Below, piece by piece: positions 22,541-32,314 of a stretch of 48,966 nt of DNA. How positions within the stretch are numbered: the first letter of the stretch is position 1; each line of letters starts with the position of its first letter. The translations under genes and the position numbers were made by a program. Below the pieces are notes generated by a model. That model saw only the letters and a list, made by a program, of their open reading frames with translations. It searched no databases and was not told the origin of the DNA. The DNA is from Endobugula sp047636495 (GTDB lineage Bacteria; Pseudomonadota; Gammaproteobacteria; Pseudomonadales; Cellvibrionaceae), in the NCBI GenBank assembly GCA_047636495.1, contig JBLILH010000023.1, positions 1 to 48,966 of the forward strand, given 5' to 3'.

Positions 22541-23878
22541 TTACATCGCGAGCGACTCACTCACCACATCGGCGAGTTCTTTTGCTAATTCGTTCACCAG
22601 CGAGACATCTTCGCCCTCAACCATGACCCGAATAAGTGGCTCTGTACCTGAAGGGCGGAGCAATACCCGCCCTTTGTCTCCCAGACGCTCTTCCACGCTG
22701 CGCACCGCAGCTTGAATTTCGCTAATTTTGCTGAGATCCACTTTTTGCTTGATACGGACATTAATCATTTTTTGGGGCATTTTTTGCATGCCGTGCTTAG
22801 CTTCCGCTAAAGGTGAGCCGAGTATGCCCAGAGCATAAACAACCTGTAAAGCAGAAATAATGCCGTCGCCCGTTGTCGTGACGTTGCTACAAATAATATG
22901 ACCAGAAGACTCGCCACCTAACGACCAATTATTCTCTTTCATCTTTTGGATAACATGGCGATCACCCACGTTGGTGCGCACAAAGGGGATACCTAGTTTT
23001 TTAAACGCCAACTCAAGACCGTAGTTAGACATCAAGGTGCCCACTACACCACTGCAACCCTGTTCTTTATGGCAAGCGCTAGAAATAATATAAAGCAGCT
23101 CATCACCATCAACGATATCTCCATTACCATCAACAAATGCAACTCTGTCGCCGTCGCCATCGAAAGCTATGCCTAGGTCAGCACCAATTTCTTTGACCCG
23201 CTGCTGCAGCCGCTCAGGCACGGTCGAGCCACAGTTTTCATTAATATTGAAGCCATCTGGCTCAGCATGGATAACATCGACGATCGCGCCCAATTCTCGA
23301 AACACGCTAGGTGCCACTTGATAAGTAGCACCGTTAGCACAATCTAAGACGATTTTTAAACTCGACAAACTTAGGCTTCGCGGCAGCGTGCTCTTACAAA
23401 ATTCGACATAACGCCCCACCGCATCATTGATTCTTCGTGCCTTACCTAGCTGCTCAGCACTACTCATCACCAACCCCAACTCAGCCTCTATTGCCGCTTC
23501 AACCGAATCCGGTAATTTTGCACCTTTGCCGCAGAAAAACTTAATGCCGTTATCATAATAAGGATTGTGCGAAGCACTAATAACAATGCCTGCTTGCGCA
23601 CGAAAGGCCTGCGTCAAGTAAGCAATTGCCGGAGTGGGCATAGGGCCTAGCAAGCCCACGTCAACACCCGCATTAATTAGCCCCGCCTCTAATGCCGACT
23701 CGAACATGTAACCAGAAATACGCGTATCTTTACCTATAAGGACTAGCTTGGCACCCTCAGCATGCTGTGTCAGCACTCGGCCGGCAGCCCAGCCTAGCTT
23801 AAGCATAAAATCCGGCGTCACTGGATGTTCACCGACCCGACCTCGAATACCATCTGTTCCAAAATACTGTCTAGACAA
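22541..23878 (-). CDS. glmM: Phosphoglucosamine mutase
   Basis: 445 residues. It converts glucosamine 6-phosphate to glucosamine 1-phosphate for UDP-GlcNAc, peptidoglycan and LPS synthesis. The N-terminus YFGTDGIRGRVG is typical. The phosphoserine loop is GIVISASHNPYYDNGIKFF, the magnesium site DGDGDR, the sugar loop GGESSGH, and the C-terminal phosphate site RPSGTEPLIRVM. All are present, so it should be active. It follows folP as in E. coli and Pseudomonas. Confidence 0.98.
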   Translation of the reverse strand: MSRQYFGTDGIRGRVGEHPVTPDFMLKLGWAAGRVLTQHAEGAKLVLIGKDTRISGYMFESALEAGLINAGVDVGLLGPMPTPAIAYLTQAFRAQAGIVISASHNPYYDNGIKFFCGKGAKLPDSVEAAIEAELGLVMSSAEQLGKARRINDAVGRYVEFCKSTLPRSLSLSSLKIVLDCANGATYQVAPSVFRELGAIVDVIHAEPDGFNINENCGSTVPERLQQRVKEIGADLGIAFDGDGDRVAFVDGNGDIVDGDELLYIISSACHKEQGCSGVVGTLMSNYGLELAFKKLGIPFVRTNVGDRHVIQKMKENNWSLGGESSGHIICSNVTTTGDGIISALQVVYALGILGSPLAEAKHGMQKMPQKMINVRIKQKVDLSKISEIQAAVRSVEERLGDKGRVLLRPSGTEPLIRVMVEGEDVSLVNELAKELADVVSESLAM

Positions 23879-23957
23879 CTACTTTACTCCTTTAACGGTG
23901 GCGTAAAACACCACACACATTGCTCATCTTTATTCTTAGCTCGCATTGTGACAACGC

Positions 23958-24803
23958 CTAACCGCCAACACAATCAATTACTGCAATAAAGCTGTCTATA
24001 ATATCACGAGTGGCTCGAATGTCATGCACTCGTAAAATAGTAGCTCCTCGCTCTAAAGACATCAACCCCAGAGCAAGGCTAGCGTAGAGGCGGTCACCCA
24101 CTTCACGATTGAGCAGATGATCTATCATTGACTTTCTAGACAGACCGACCAAAACGGGACAGCCCAAGCTTTTAAATTTTTCAAGGTGCGCTAATAGCGT
24201 CAAATTATGCTGCAGTGTCTTACCAAAACCAAATCCAGGGTCAACACAAATCTTTTCAATGTTTACACCTGCCGCTACACAGACATCGATTCGCTGTTGC
24301 AAGTGTTGGGTCACATCATCAACGACCGTCCCATAACTTGGTGACGTCTGCATCGACTCCGGAGTGCCCTGCATATGCATCAAACAAACGGACAAACCCG
24401 TTTTCGCCATTGCTTCGACAGCACCAGACCTAGATAACGCTCGCACGTCATTAATCATATGCGCTCCCTGTGACGCTACCGCCAACATGAGCTGGGACGA
24501 ACTGGTATCGACTGAAACCGCAAGATCAGTTTCCCCCAGCGCCCACTCAACAACCGGCAAGACTCGATCCATCTCTTCCTGCAAGCTAACGCTGTTCGCC
24601 CCCGGGCGTGTTGACTCACCGCCAACATCGATAATATCCGCCCCTTCGTGAACCAGCTTCTCCAAACGCAACAGGGTCACATCACGGTCTACTCTGTTAT
24701 TTTTATACAGCAGACCACCATCCGAAAACGAATCTGGAGTCGCATTCACAATGGCCATCAACCGGGGTTTATTCAACTGTAATTTAGGATGCGACGAGAA
24801 CAT
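23958..24803 (-). CDS. folP: Dihydropteroate synthase
   Basis: 281 residues from the ATG at 24803. It joins p-aminobenzoate to the pterin pyrophosphate in folate synthesis and is the sulfonamide target. Motifs: MAIVNATPDSFSDGG, DVGGESTRPGA, DPGFGFGKTLQHN and VGLSRKS, with RVHDI near the end. A longer frame begins with TTG at 24824, but that codon lies in the 3' arm of the ftsH terminator, so I prefer the ATG seven codons later, which gives the usual short N-terminus before the NATPDSFSDGG loop. Confidence 0.95.
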   Translation of the reverse strand: MFSSHPKLQLNKPRLMAIVNATPDSFSDGGLLYKNNRVDRDVTLLRLEKLVHEGADIIDVGGESTRPGANSVSLQEEMDRVLPVVEWALGETDLAVSVDTSSSQLMLAVASQGAHMINDVRALSRSGAVEAMAKTGLSVCLMHMQGTPESMQTSPSYGTVVDDVTQHLQQRIDVCVAAGVNIEKICVDPGFGFGKTLQHNLTLLAHLEKFKSLGCPVLVGLSRKSMIDHLLNREVGDRLYASLALGLMSLERGATILRVHDIRATRDIIDSFIAVIDCVGG

Positions 24804-24823
24804 AAACGTAGATAGCTCAACCA

Positions 24824-24854
24824 AAAAAGCCTTCGAGTCAATCGAAGGCTTTTT
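24824..24854 (-). terminator. Terminator between ftsH and folP
   Basis: A perfect 13-bp stem AAAAAGCCTTCGA / TCGAAGGCTTTTT with loop GTCAA, 18 bases after the ftsH stop. Confidence 0.92.
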
Positions 24855-24871
24855 GTAAAAAGTAAACGTGC

Positions 24872-26818
24872 TTAGACGTCGCTTGCAGGGCCACCAATAG
24901 GATCGGGGCCACTTTTCTTAGTGTCGGCCACAGTGTCGGCTACAACATCTGAGTTACCTGCCGCCGCACCATCATCGTTTGAAGAGTCATCATTATGCCA
25001 ATCTTTAGGCGGACTTACCTTACGTCGCGCCATTAGGTCGTTCACCTGATCCGAGTCAATGGTTTCATAATTCATCAACGCATCTTTCATGGACTCAAGA
25101 ATATCTCGATTATCTTCCAGCAGCTGTTTTGCATGCGTGTAAGTTTCGTCAATAATACGCCTAACTTCTTCATCGATCGTTTTCGATGTCGCGCCAGAAT
25201 AGTTAACATTTCCCGCACCCGGCATACCGGATTCATCCTCACCGTAATACAATGGGCCTAGCTTTTCAGACAATCCCCACTTGGTCACCATATTGTTAGC
25301 TAGCTGCGTCGCTCTCTCAATATCGTTTGAAGCGCCTGTCGTCACCCCATCGAAACCCAGCGTGAGCTCTTCAGCAATACGGCCACCAAACAAAGAACAT
25401 AGCTGCGATTCAAGTGCGCGTTTACTCAGGCTGTACTTATCTTCTTCTGGCAAAAACTGAGTAACACCTAATGCTCGCCCGCGGGGAATAATCGTTACTT
25501 TATGCACAGGATCATGCTCTGGCACAAGACGTCCAACAATCGCATGGCCCGCCTCATGATACGCAGTATTGATTTTTTCTTTTTCGCTCATCGCCATATT
25601 TTTACGTTCAGCGCCCATCAAGATTTTATCGCGAGCCTTCTCGAATTCTTCGTTGGTGACTAAGCGACGATTTGCACGAGCCGCAAATAATGCGGCCTCG
25701 TTAATCAAATTAGCTAGATCTGCACCCGAAAAACCCGGAGTACCTCGCGCTATAACTGAAACATCGACCTGATCTGACAAAGGCACTTTACGCATATGTA
25801 CTTTCAAGATTTGCTCACGACCGCGAATATCTGGCAGACCCACATGCACCTGACGATCAAATCGCCCGGGACGCATTAAGGCTTTATCAAGCACATCAGG
25901 ACGGTTAGTGGCCGCGATAACAATAACTCCGTCGTTCGCCTCAAAACCATCCATTTCAACGAGCAACTGGTTCAGTGTTTGTTCGCGTTCGTCGTTACCA
26001 CCGCCGTGACCGCCACCACGGTGGCGACCCACCGCATCAATTTCGTCAATAAAAATAATGCATGGAGCATGCTTTTTCGCCTGTTCGAACATGTCGCGCA
26101 CACGTGACGCACCTACACCAACAAACATCTCAACAAAATCAGAACCCGAAATAGAGAAAAACGGTACTTTAGCTTCTCCCGCAATGGCTCTTGCAAGCAA
26201 GGTTTTACCTGTACCTGGCTGACCCGCCATTAATACACCGCGAGGTATCTTTCCGCCTAGACGTTGGAACTTAGCAGGGTCTTGCAGAAACTCAACGATT
26301 TCTTGCACTTCTTCTTTGGCTTCGTCGACACCGGCAACATCAGCAAACGTGACATTAATTTGATCTTCGCCCAGCAAGCGCGCCTTGCTTTTACCAAAGC
26401 TCATTGGTCCACCTTTGCCACCCATGCCACCACCGCCCTGCATTTGGCGCATAAAAAACATAAATACCGCGATGATGATCAAGATAGGGAAGCTGGCCAC
26501 TAACAACTGTCTCCACAAGCTTGTGGTTTCCGGCTCAGGCGCTTTTACGTCAACGTCATTATTGAGTAGCTCGTCCATCAACTTATCGTCTCGGAGCTGC
26601 GGGCGAACCGTGCGGAATTCTTTTCCGTTAACTGTTTTACCTTGAATCGTTAAGCCATCGATAGACACATCGCTGATTCTACCGCCCTGCACTTCTTTGA
26701 CGAATTCGGAATAGTCTAACAGAGTATTTTGAGCAGGCTTGTCGAAGCCCTGCATAACCGCCAAAATAACAGCTGCAATTACTAGCCACAGTACAAGATT
26801 TTTTGCCATATCGTTCAA
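24872..26818 (-). CDS. ftsH: ATP-dependent zinc metalloprotease FtsH
   Basis: 648 residues. A membrane-bound AAA+ protease that degrades misfolded membrane proteins and regulators such as LpxC and sigma-32. Two membrane segments (residues about 8-22 and 106-124) surround a periplasmic domain. Walker A is GQPGTGKT, Walker B IIFIDEIDAVG, with the second region of homology ATNRPDVLDKALMRPGRFDR. The zinc site is HEAGHA. The C-terminal tail is acidic and Asp-rich. All catalytic residues are present. It follows rlmE as in E. coli, with a 280-base gap. Confidence 0.98.
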   Translation of the reverse strand: MNDMAKNLVLWLVIAAVILAVMQGFDKPAQNTLLDYSEFVKEVQGGRISDVSIDGLTIQGKTVNGKEFRTVRPQLRDDKLMDELLNNDVDVKAPEPETTSLWRQLLVASFPILIIIAVFMFFMRQMQGGGGMGGKGGPMSFGKSKARLLGEDQINVTFADVAGVDEAKEEVQEIVEFLQDPAKFQRLGGKIPRGVLMAGQPGTGKTLLARAIAGEAKVPFFSISGSDFVEMFVGVGASRVRDMFEQAKKHAPCIIFIDEIDAVGRHRGGGHGGGNDEREQTLNQLLVEMDGFEANDGVIVIAATNRPDVLDKALMRPGRFDRQVHVGLPDIRGREQILKVHMRKVPLSDQVDVSVIARGTPGFSGADLANLINEAALFAARANRRLVTNEEFEKARDKILMGAERKNMAMSEKEKINTAYHEAGHAIVGRLVPEHDPVHKVTIIPRGRALGVTQFLPEEDKYSLSKRALESQLCSLFGGRIAEELTLGFDGVTTGASNDIERATQLANNMVTKWGLSEKLGPLYYGEDESGMPGAGNVNYSGATSKTIDEEVRRIIDETYTHAKQLLEDNRDILESMKDALMNYETIDSDQVNDLMARRKVSPPKDWHNDDSSNDDGAAAGNSDVVADTVADTKKSGPDPIGGPASDV

Positions 26819-27098
26819 AAGATTACCCTCAATGTGTGTCGCGCCACTTTTTGCCTATGCCTGTTTGCTCAGCTAAGGCAAGCCGTATTGCATGTCATAA
26901 TTAATTCGTCAATTTTTGCTTAGTAATGACTCTTTAATCATTATCATCTGTATGTCTGTGTGTTTGTCTATCAGTTATACGTACTGACAACAGTATATAT
27001 CTTAATGGCATGATCACTTTATATATTTACTTGCGATCACTATCCCTTAACATATTAACTTTTGGCACCTTGACCCTTAGCACCTTGACCTGAAAATG

Positions 27099-27719
27099 CT
27101 AGCCCTTGAACCCCGTTGCCACCCAATACACTTCTCGAGAACGCGCTCTTGAGGCATCTGGCTTACGCGCGACCACACGTGAAAAATGTTTACGTGTTAA
27201 AGCTAGCAGCTCGTCAAAGCCTTCGCCTTGAAAAACTTTGACGACAAATGTCCCGCCATCGTCCAATGTATTGACCGCCATATCTAAGGCAAGCTCGACC
27301 AAATACATTGCGCGCGGTTGGTCAACGTCAGCCATACCACTCATATTGGGTGCCATATCGGAAATAACAAGGCCTGCTTTGAAACCTTGCATCACGCTCA
27401 TAATCTCTTCGAACACAGGCGTTTCGGTAAAATCACCTTGAACAAAATTCACACCCGCAATACCATCCATTGGCAATATGTCAGAAGCAACGACCGTGCC
27501 GCCATCACCGACTAGTTCAGCCGCGACTTGAGACCAACCACCTGGCGCGGAACCTAAATCTATTACCGTCATCCTCTTTTTAAAGAGCTTATCTTTTTTA
27601 TTGATCTCTAACAGCTTATAACTTGCACGAGAGCGATAGCCGTCTTGTTGCGATCGCTGAACATATTTATCTTTAAAGTGTTCGTTTAACCAGCCTTTGC
27701 TGGATTTTGAACGCGCCAT
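27099..27719 (-). CDS. rlmE: 23S rRNA 2'-O-ribose U2552 methyltransferase
   Basis: 206 residues from the ATG at 27719 (MARSKSSKGWLNEHFKDKYV); a GTG at 27734 adds five residues, but the ATG has AGAAGAG upstream. It methylates U2552 in the A loop of 23S rRNA using SAM, a late 50S step. Motifs: YKLLEINKKDKLF (catalytic Lys), VIDLGSAPGGWSQVA (SAM), ISDMAPNMSG (catalytic Asp), FVVKVFQGEGF (catalytic Lys) and REVYWVATGF (Glu). The K-D-K-E tetrad is complete. It is divergent from yhbY, the usual arrangement. Confidence 0.95.
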   Translation of the reverse strand: MARSKSSKGWLNEHFKDKYVQRSQQDGYRSRASYKLLEINKKDKLFKKRMTVIDLGSAPGGWSQVAAELVGDGGTVVASDILPMDGIAGVNFVQGDFTETPVFEEIMSVMQGFKAGLVISDMAPNMSGMADVDQPRAMYLVELALDMAVNTLDDGGTFVVKVFQGEGFDELLALTRKHFSRVVARKPDASRARSREVYWVATGFKG

Positions 27720-27967
27720 AACTCTTCTCACCACCCAGATAACACATGATTAACCCAGGAAAACTTATTCCTATAGAATAGACACAAACGGCCAAACCGT
27801 TCGCTTTTTAGAACAAAAAAAACTAAGATGCGCCTTTATTCGACAACTATTTTTAACAACAACACATTAGCCGTAACGTCTCAGCAGAGCTTTCAACACA
27901 AAAACAGTCGAAATCACCGCACAACGACTTGCACAACACTGACCTACACATTGGAAACACACCCAAC

Positions 27968-28267
27968 ATGACACTTAACAACCAGCAAAAAAAACATTAT
28001 CGCAGCATTGGGCATGACCTCAACCCAGTCGTCACTATTGCAGGGAATGGATTAACTGATAGCGTGCTGAAGGAAATTAACCGCGCACTTGACGACCATG
28101 AGCTAATAAAGCTTAAAATTGCCATTAGCGATAGAGAAGGTCGAGTAGCCGCGATCAGCGATATATGCAAAAGAACTAGGGCCACCGAAGTGCAACAAAT
28201 AGGCAAGGTTGCACTCATTTTGAGAGAAGCTAAACGGCCTAACGCTAAATTATCGAATATACGCTAG
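27968..28267 (+). CDS. yhbY: YhbY-family RNA-binding (CRM) protein
   Basis: 99 residues from the ATG at 27968; a TTG at 27929 would add 13 residues that do not resemble the family. A single CRM domain: QQKKHYRSIGHDLNPVVTIAGNGLTDSVLKEINRALDDHELIKLKI, here quoted as the segment at codons 5-50, contains the GxxG-like RNA loop and the HELIK motif. YhbY associates with pre-50S particles. It is the only core gene in the window on the plus strand, back to back with rlmE and facing greA, which is its conserved place. Confidence 0.94.
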   Translation: MTLNNQQKKHYRSIGHDLNPVVTIAGNGLTDSVLKEINRALDDHELIKLKIAISDREGRVAAISDICKRTRATEVQQIGKVALILREAKRPNAKLSNIR

Positions 28268-28392
28268 CAGCGACACTCCATCTGCTCGAACACCCAGGAC
28301 GGGGTGAATGGCAGGCTTACAAGCGCAAAACCTAACCTATATCTTCGGTGCGCCCCGTTCATTAAGGGCCGCTGCCAATACAAATTTTGGTG

Positions 28393-28420
28393 GGCGGTAA
28401 TAACACCGCCAAGTCTTTTT
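28393..28420 (+). terminator. Terminator after yhbY
   Basis: GGCGGT/ACCGCC stem with loop AATAAC, followed by AAGTCTTTTTT on the plus strand. It lies in the convergent gap between yhbY and greA. Confidence 0.75.
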
Positions 28421-28470
28421 TGCTCTTTTTATCAACTGTAAACTATTTACTCTGCCAACTCATTGGTAGC

Positions 28471-28947
28471 TTAAATATGCTTCACACTGACGATTTCGTA
28501 TTCCACTTCACCCGATGGCGTCTTAATTACCACGTCATCGCCTTCCGACTTACCAATCAAGCCTCTTGCGATGGGGGAATTGACTGATATTTTACTCTTC
28601 TTCACGTCAGCTTCATCATCACCCACGATTTGATACGTTACTGGTTTGTCAGTGTCTAGATTGAGTAGCTCAACCGTTACACCAAAGATCACTCGACCCG
28701 TGTAAGGAATAGACATTACATCTATCACTTGGGCATTGGCTAATTTACCTTCTATTTCCTGCAGCCTACCCTCACAAAAACTCTGCTGCTCGCGTGCTGC
28801 GTGGTATTCGGCATTCTCTTTTAAATCGCCATGTTCGCGGGCTTCGGCAATAGATTGCACTATGCGTGGCCGTTGTACTTTTTTCAGATCATCTAATTCT
28901 GCATGCAAGGCATCAACGCCCTGCTTTGTCATTGGAACTGTACTCAT
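28471..28947 (-). CDS. greA: Transcription elongation factor GreA
   Basis: 158 residues, normal length. It enters the RNA polymerase secondary channel and stimulates cleavage of backtracked RNA. The N-terminal coiled coil (residues 1-75) has the acidic tip DLKENAEYHAAREQQ, where Asp and Glu hold the catalytic magnesium. The C-terminal domain ends with SPIARGLIGKSEGDDVVIKTPSGEVEYEIVSV, the typical GreA close. It follows carB, the conserved carAB-greA order. Confidence 0.97.
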   Translation of the reverse strand: MSTVPMTKQGVDALHAELDDLKKVQRPRIVQSIAEAREHGDLKENAEYHAAREQQSFCEGRLQEIEGKLANAQVIDVMSIPYTGRVIFGVTVELLNLDTDKPVTYQIVGDDEADVKKSKISVNSPIARGLIGKSEGDDVVIKTPSGEVEYEIVSVKHI

Positions 28948-29037
28948 GCTTCCTCTCTATCTTGCTCTATTCTATTAACTAGCATTAGTTTAATGCCTCG
29001 CATTAGGCGCAGGCAAATATTGTTTCGTGACGATAGT

Positions 29038-32000
29038 TTACACCAAACGCTGATGAAGACTTTGCAAGCTTCTTACCACTTCTTCTTCGCCGAAAAGCAA
29101 CGCCTGACTCACCGCTTCACCGCCTGCCAATGTCGTGGTGTAATACACAAAATGACTTTCTGCGCTACGCCGAATACTAGAAGAATCTTTGGTCGCCTGT
29201 CGACCTTCGGTGGTATTGATGATCATGGATATCTGATCATTTTTAATCATATCCACGATATGCGGACGACCTTCGGCCACTTTGTTGACTACCTCTGCGG
29301 TTAATCCCGCTTTAACGAGCACATCATGTGTGCCCCGTGTCGCCACTAATTCGAAGCCTTGCTCAGACAGCGAGCGAGCTACTGCGACAATACCGTCTTT
29401 ATCGACATCACGCACACTGATAAATGCACGACCGCTAGTGGGAATAGTATCACCCGCGCCTTTTTGTGCTTTGCCGTAGGCCTCTGCAAAACTATCTCCC
29501 ACACCCATCACTTCACCCGTGGACTTCATCTCTGGGCCAAGAATGGGATCGACAGCGGGGAATTTATTAAACGGGAACACCGCCTCTTTGACACTAAAGT
29601 AGTCTGGTACGATTTCTTTAGTGAACCCCTGCGCTTTCAAACTAACACCTGCCTGGCAACGAGCCGCCACTTTAGCCAGTGACACACCAATACACTTAGA
29701 CACAAAAGGCACGGTACGCGATGCACGGGGATTGACTTCGATCACGTAAATTTCGCCACCTTGATAAGCCAGCTGCACATTCATTAGACCAATAACGCCT
29801 AGCTCAAGCGCCATTTTCTTCACTTGTTCGCGCATTAAATTTTGCACATCTTCTGGCAAAGAGTAAGGCGGAAGCGAACAAGCAGAATCGCCCGAATGAA
29901 CACCACATTGCTCGATGTGCTGCATAATTGCGCCAATCACCACTTGTTTTCCATCACTAACCGCATCTATGTCGACTTCAACGGCGGCACTTAGAAAGTG
30001 ATCGAGCAATACTGGGGCATCATTGGATGCCTGGACGGCTTCGGTCATATAGGTTTTTAATTCTTTTAGATTGTAAACGATCTCCATTGCACGGCCACCT
30101 AACACATAAGACGGGCGCACAACCAATGGATAGCCTACCTTATCGGCTTGCTGAATGGCTTCTTCGGTAGAGCGCACAATAGCGTTTGAAGGCTGCTTTA
30201 AGCCTAAACCGATAATCATTTGCTGGAAACGTTCGCGATCTTCAGCACGATCAATGGCATCAGGAGATGTGCCGATAATAGGTACGCCTTCGGCCTCCAG
30301 CTCGCGCGCTAATTTCAGTGGCGTCTGACCACCAAATTGCACAATTACACCTTTTGGCTTTTCTTTACGAACAATTTCTAATACGTCTTCTAACGTCACT
30401 GGCTCAAAATACAATCGATCAGACGTGTCGTAATCGGTAGACACGGTTTCTGGATTACAGTTCACCATAATAGTTTCATAACCATCTTCACGCATTGCTA
30501 ATGCTGCGTGCACACAACAATAATCAAATTCAATACCTTGGCCAATACGATTAGGCCCGCCGCCAATCACCATGATTTTGTCTTTAGCTGATGGTTCAGC
30601 TTCGCATTCTTCTTCGTAACTTGAGTACATATAAGCGGTGGGGGTAGAAAACTCAGCAGCGCAGGTATCTACTCGCTTATATACCGGTACAACATTAAGG
30701 CGATGCCGATGGTCGCGTACCACCTTTTCTGTCTCGTCTAACAATACGGCTAAGCGTTTATCGGCAAACCCTTTACGTTTAAGGGCTAATAGCGTGGCTT
30801 TATCTAAATCTATGAGTGAACTAGTGGATAGCAACGCTTCCAAATCTATTAACTCTTTAATTTGAGCCAAAAACCAAGGGTCAATAGCCGATTGATCAAA
30901 CACCTGCTCGATAGTCATACCCGCACGAAAAGCATCACCGACGAACCAAATACGCTCTGCGCCTGGTGTAGAAAGATCACGTCGAATACTACTCATTGCA
31001 TCGTCAGACTCCAAATCTACAATAGGCTCAAAACCCGATGACCCGACCTCCAAACCACGCAATGCTTTTTGCAAAGACTCTTGAAATGTACGACCAATCG
31101 CCATCACTTCACCGACCGACTTCATTTGTGTTGTGAGGCGCGCATCGGCATCGCCAAACTTTTCAAAAGTAAAGCGGGGTATTTTTGTCACCACGTAATC
31201 AATCGTGGGTTCAAACGATACTGGCGTTGTTCCGCCCGTAATATCATTTTGTAATTCGTCTAAGGTGTAGCCTACAGCCAGTTTTGCAGCCACTTTAGCA
31301 ATAGGAAAACCCGTCGCTTTAGAGGCCAGTGCCGATGAACGCGAAACTCGCGGATTCATCTCGATGACAACAAGACGTCCATCAACAGGATTAACCGCAA
31401 ACTGCACATTAGAGCCGCCGGTCTCAACACCGATCTCACGTAATACTGCCAATGATGCGTTACGCATAATTTGCAATTCTTTATCGGTCAGCGTTTGTGC
31501 TGGCGCTACCGTGATGGAGTCACCGGTGTGCACGCCCATAGGATCAAAATTCTCGATTGAACAAATAATGATGCAATTATCATTTTTATCCCGAACCACT
31601 TCCATTTCGTACTCTTTCCAGCCGAGTAACGATTCGTCAATCAGCAGTTCGCTGGTCGGCGACAGGTCGAAGCCACGCTGGCAAATCTCTTCAAACTCTT
31701 CACGGTTGTAAGCAATACCTCCCCCCGAGCCACCCATCGTAAAAGAAGGGCGAATGATAACCGGATAGCCAAACTTTTCAGGGGCTTTGAATGCCTCGTC
31801 CATGGTGTGCACAATAATTGCGCGCGCGCACTCAAGACCAATTCGCTTCATTGCTTGGTCAAATAAGTTGCGATCTTCGGCCATATGAATCGCGTCGTAA
31901 TTAGCGCCGATCAGTTCAATATTATATTTTTCTAATACGCCATGCTCATGCAATGCCAACGCACAATTAAGTGCGGTTTGCCCACCCATAGTCGGCAATA

Positions 32001-32256
32001 TGGCGTCGGGGCGCTCTTTTTCAATAATACGTTCAACCGTTTCCCACACTATGGGCTCAATGTAGGTTGCATCGGCCATCGAGGGATCAGTCATTATAGT
32101 GGCGGGGTTTGAATTCACCAAAATGACACGGTAGCCCTCTTCTCGCAACGCTTTACACGCTTGAGCACCAGAATAGTCAAACTCGCAAGCTTGCCCTATC
32201 ACAATAGGACCTGCACCGAGAATTAAAATACTTTTTAGATCTGTTCTTTTTGGCAT
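29038..32256 (-). CDS. carB: Carbamoyl-phosphate synthase, large subunit
   Basis: 1072 residues, the expected length. It makes carbamoyl phosphate from ammonia, bicarbonate and two ATP for arginine and pyrimidine synthesis. Two homologous ATP-grasp halves are visible: IRPSFTMGGSGGGIA in the first and VRPSYVLGGRAMEIV in the second. Each has a pre-ATP-grasp domain (ILGAGPIVIGQACEFDYSG; VIGGGPNRIGQGIEFDYC). The C-terminal MGS-like allosteric domain (about 935-1072) ends in the UMP/ornithine site. It lies 58 bases after carA in one operon. Confidence 0.98.
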   Translation of the reverse strand: MPKRTDLKSILILGAGPIVIGQACEFDYSGAQACKALREEGYRVILVNSNPATIMTDPSMADATYIEPIVWETVERIIEKERPDAILPTMGGQTALNCALALHEHGVLEKYNIELIGANYDAIHMAEDRNLFDQAMKRIGLECARAIIVHTMDEAFKAPEKFGYPVIIRPSFTMGGSGGGIAYNREEFEEICQRGFDLSPTSELLIDESLLGWKEYEMEVVRDKNDNCIIICSIENFDPMGVHTGDSITVAPAQTLTDKELQIMRNASLAVLREIGVETGGSNVQFAVNPVDGRLVVIEMNPRVSRSSALASKATGFPIAKVAAKLAVGYTLDELQNDITGGTTPVSFEPTIDYVVTKIPRFTFEKFGDADARLTTQMKSVGEVMAIGRTFQESLQKALRGLEVGSSGFEPIVDLESDDAMSSIRRDLSTPGAERIWFVGDAFRAGMTIEQVFDQSAIDPWFLAQIKELIDLEALLSTSSLIDLDKATLLALKRKGFADKRLAVLLDETEKVVRDHRHRLNVVPVYKRVDTCAAEFSTPTAYMYSSYEEECEAEPSAKDKIMVIGGGPNRIGQGIEFDYCCVHAALAMREDGYETIMVNCNPETVSTDYDTSDRLYFEPVTLEDVLEIVRKEKPKGVIVQFGGQTPLKLARELEAEGVPIIGTSPDAIDRAEDRERFQQMIIGLGLKQPSNAIVRSTEEAIQQADKVGYPLVVRPSYVLGGRAMEIVYNLKELKTYMTEAVQASNDAPVLLDHFLSAAVEVDIDAVSDGKQVVIGAIMQHIEQCGVHSGDSACSLPPYSLPEDVQNLMREQVKKMALELGVIGLMNVQLAYQGGEIYVIEVNPRASRTVPFVSKCIGVSLAKVAARCQAGVSLKAQGFTKEIVPDYFSVKEAVFPFNKFPAVDPILGPEMKSTGEVMGVGDSFAEAYGKAQKGAGDTIPTSGRAFISVRDVDKDGIVAVARSLSEQGFELVATRGTHDVLVKAGLTAEVVNKVAEGRPHIVDMIKNDQISMIINTTEGRQATKDSSSIRRSAESHFVYYTTTLAGGEAVSQALLFGEEEVVRSLQSLHQRLV

Positions 32257-32314
32257 GTTCTCAATTTCGCTGTCGAGTGTTTTAAATGTTTTTTCGGGAG
32301 TACGTCACCAGGTG

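Noticed and set aside
24804..24824. TTG start for folP at 24824
   Set aside because: The codon lies in the ftsH terminator and adds residues not seen in the family. The ATG at 24803 fits better.
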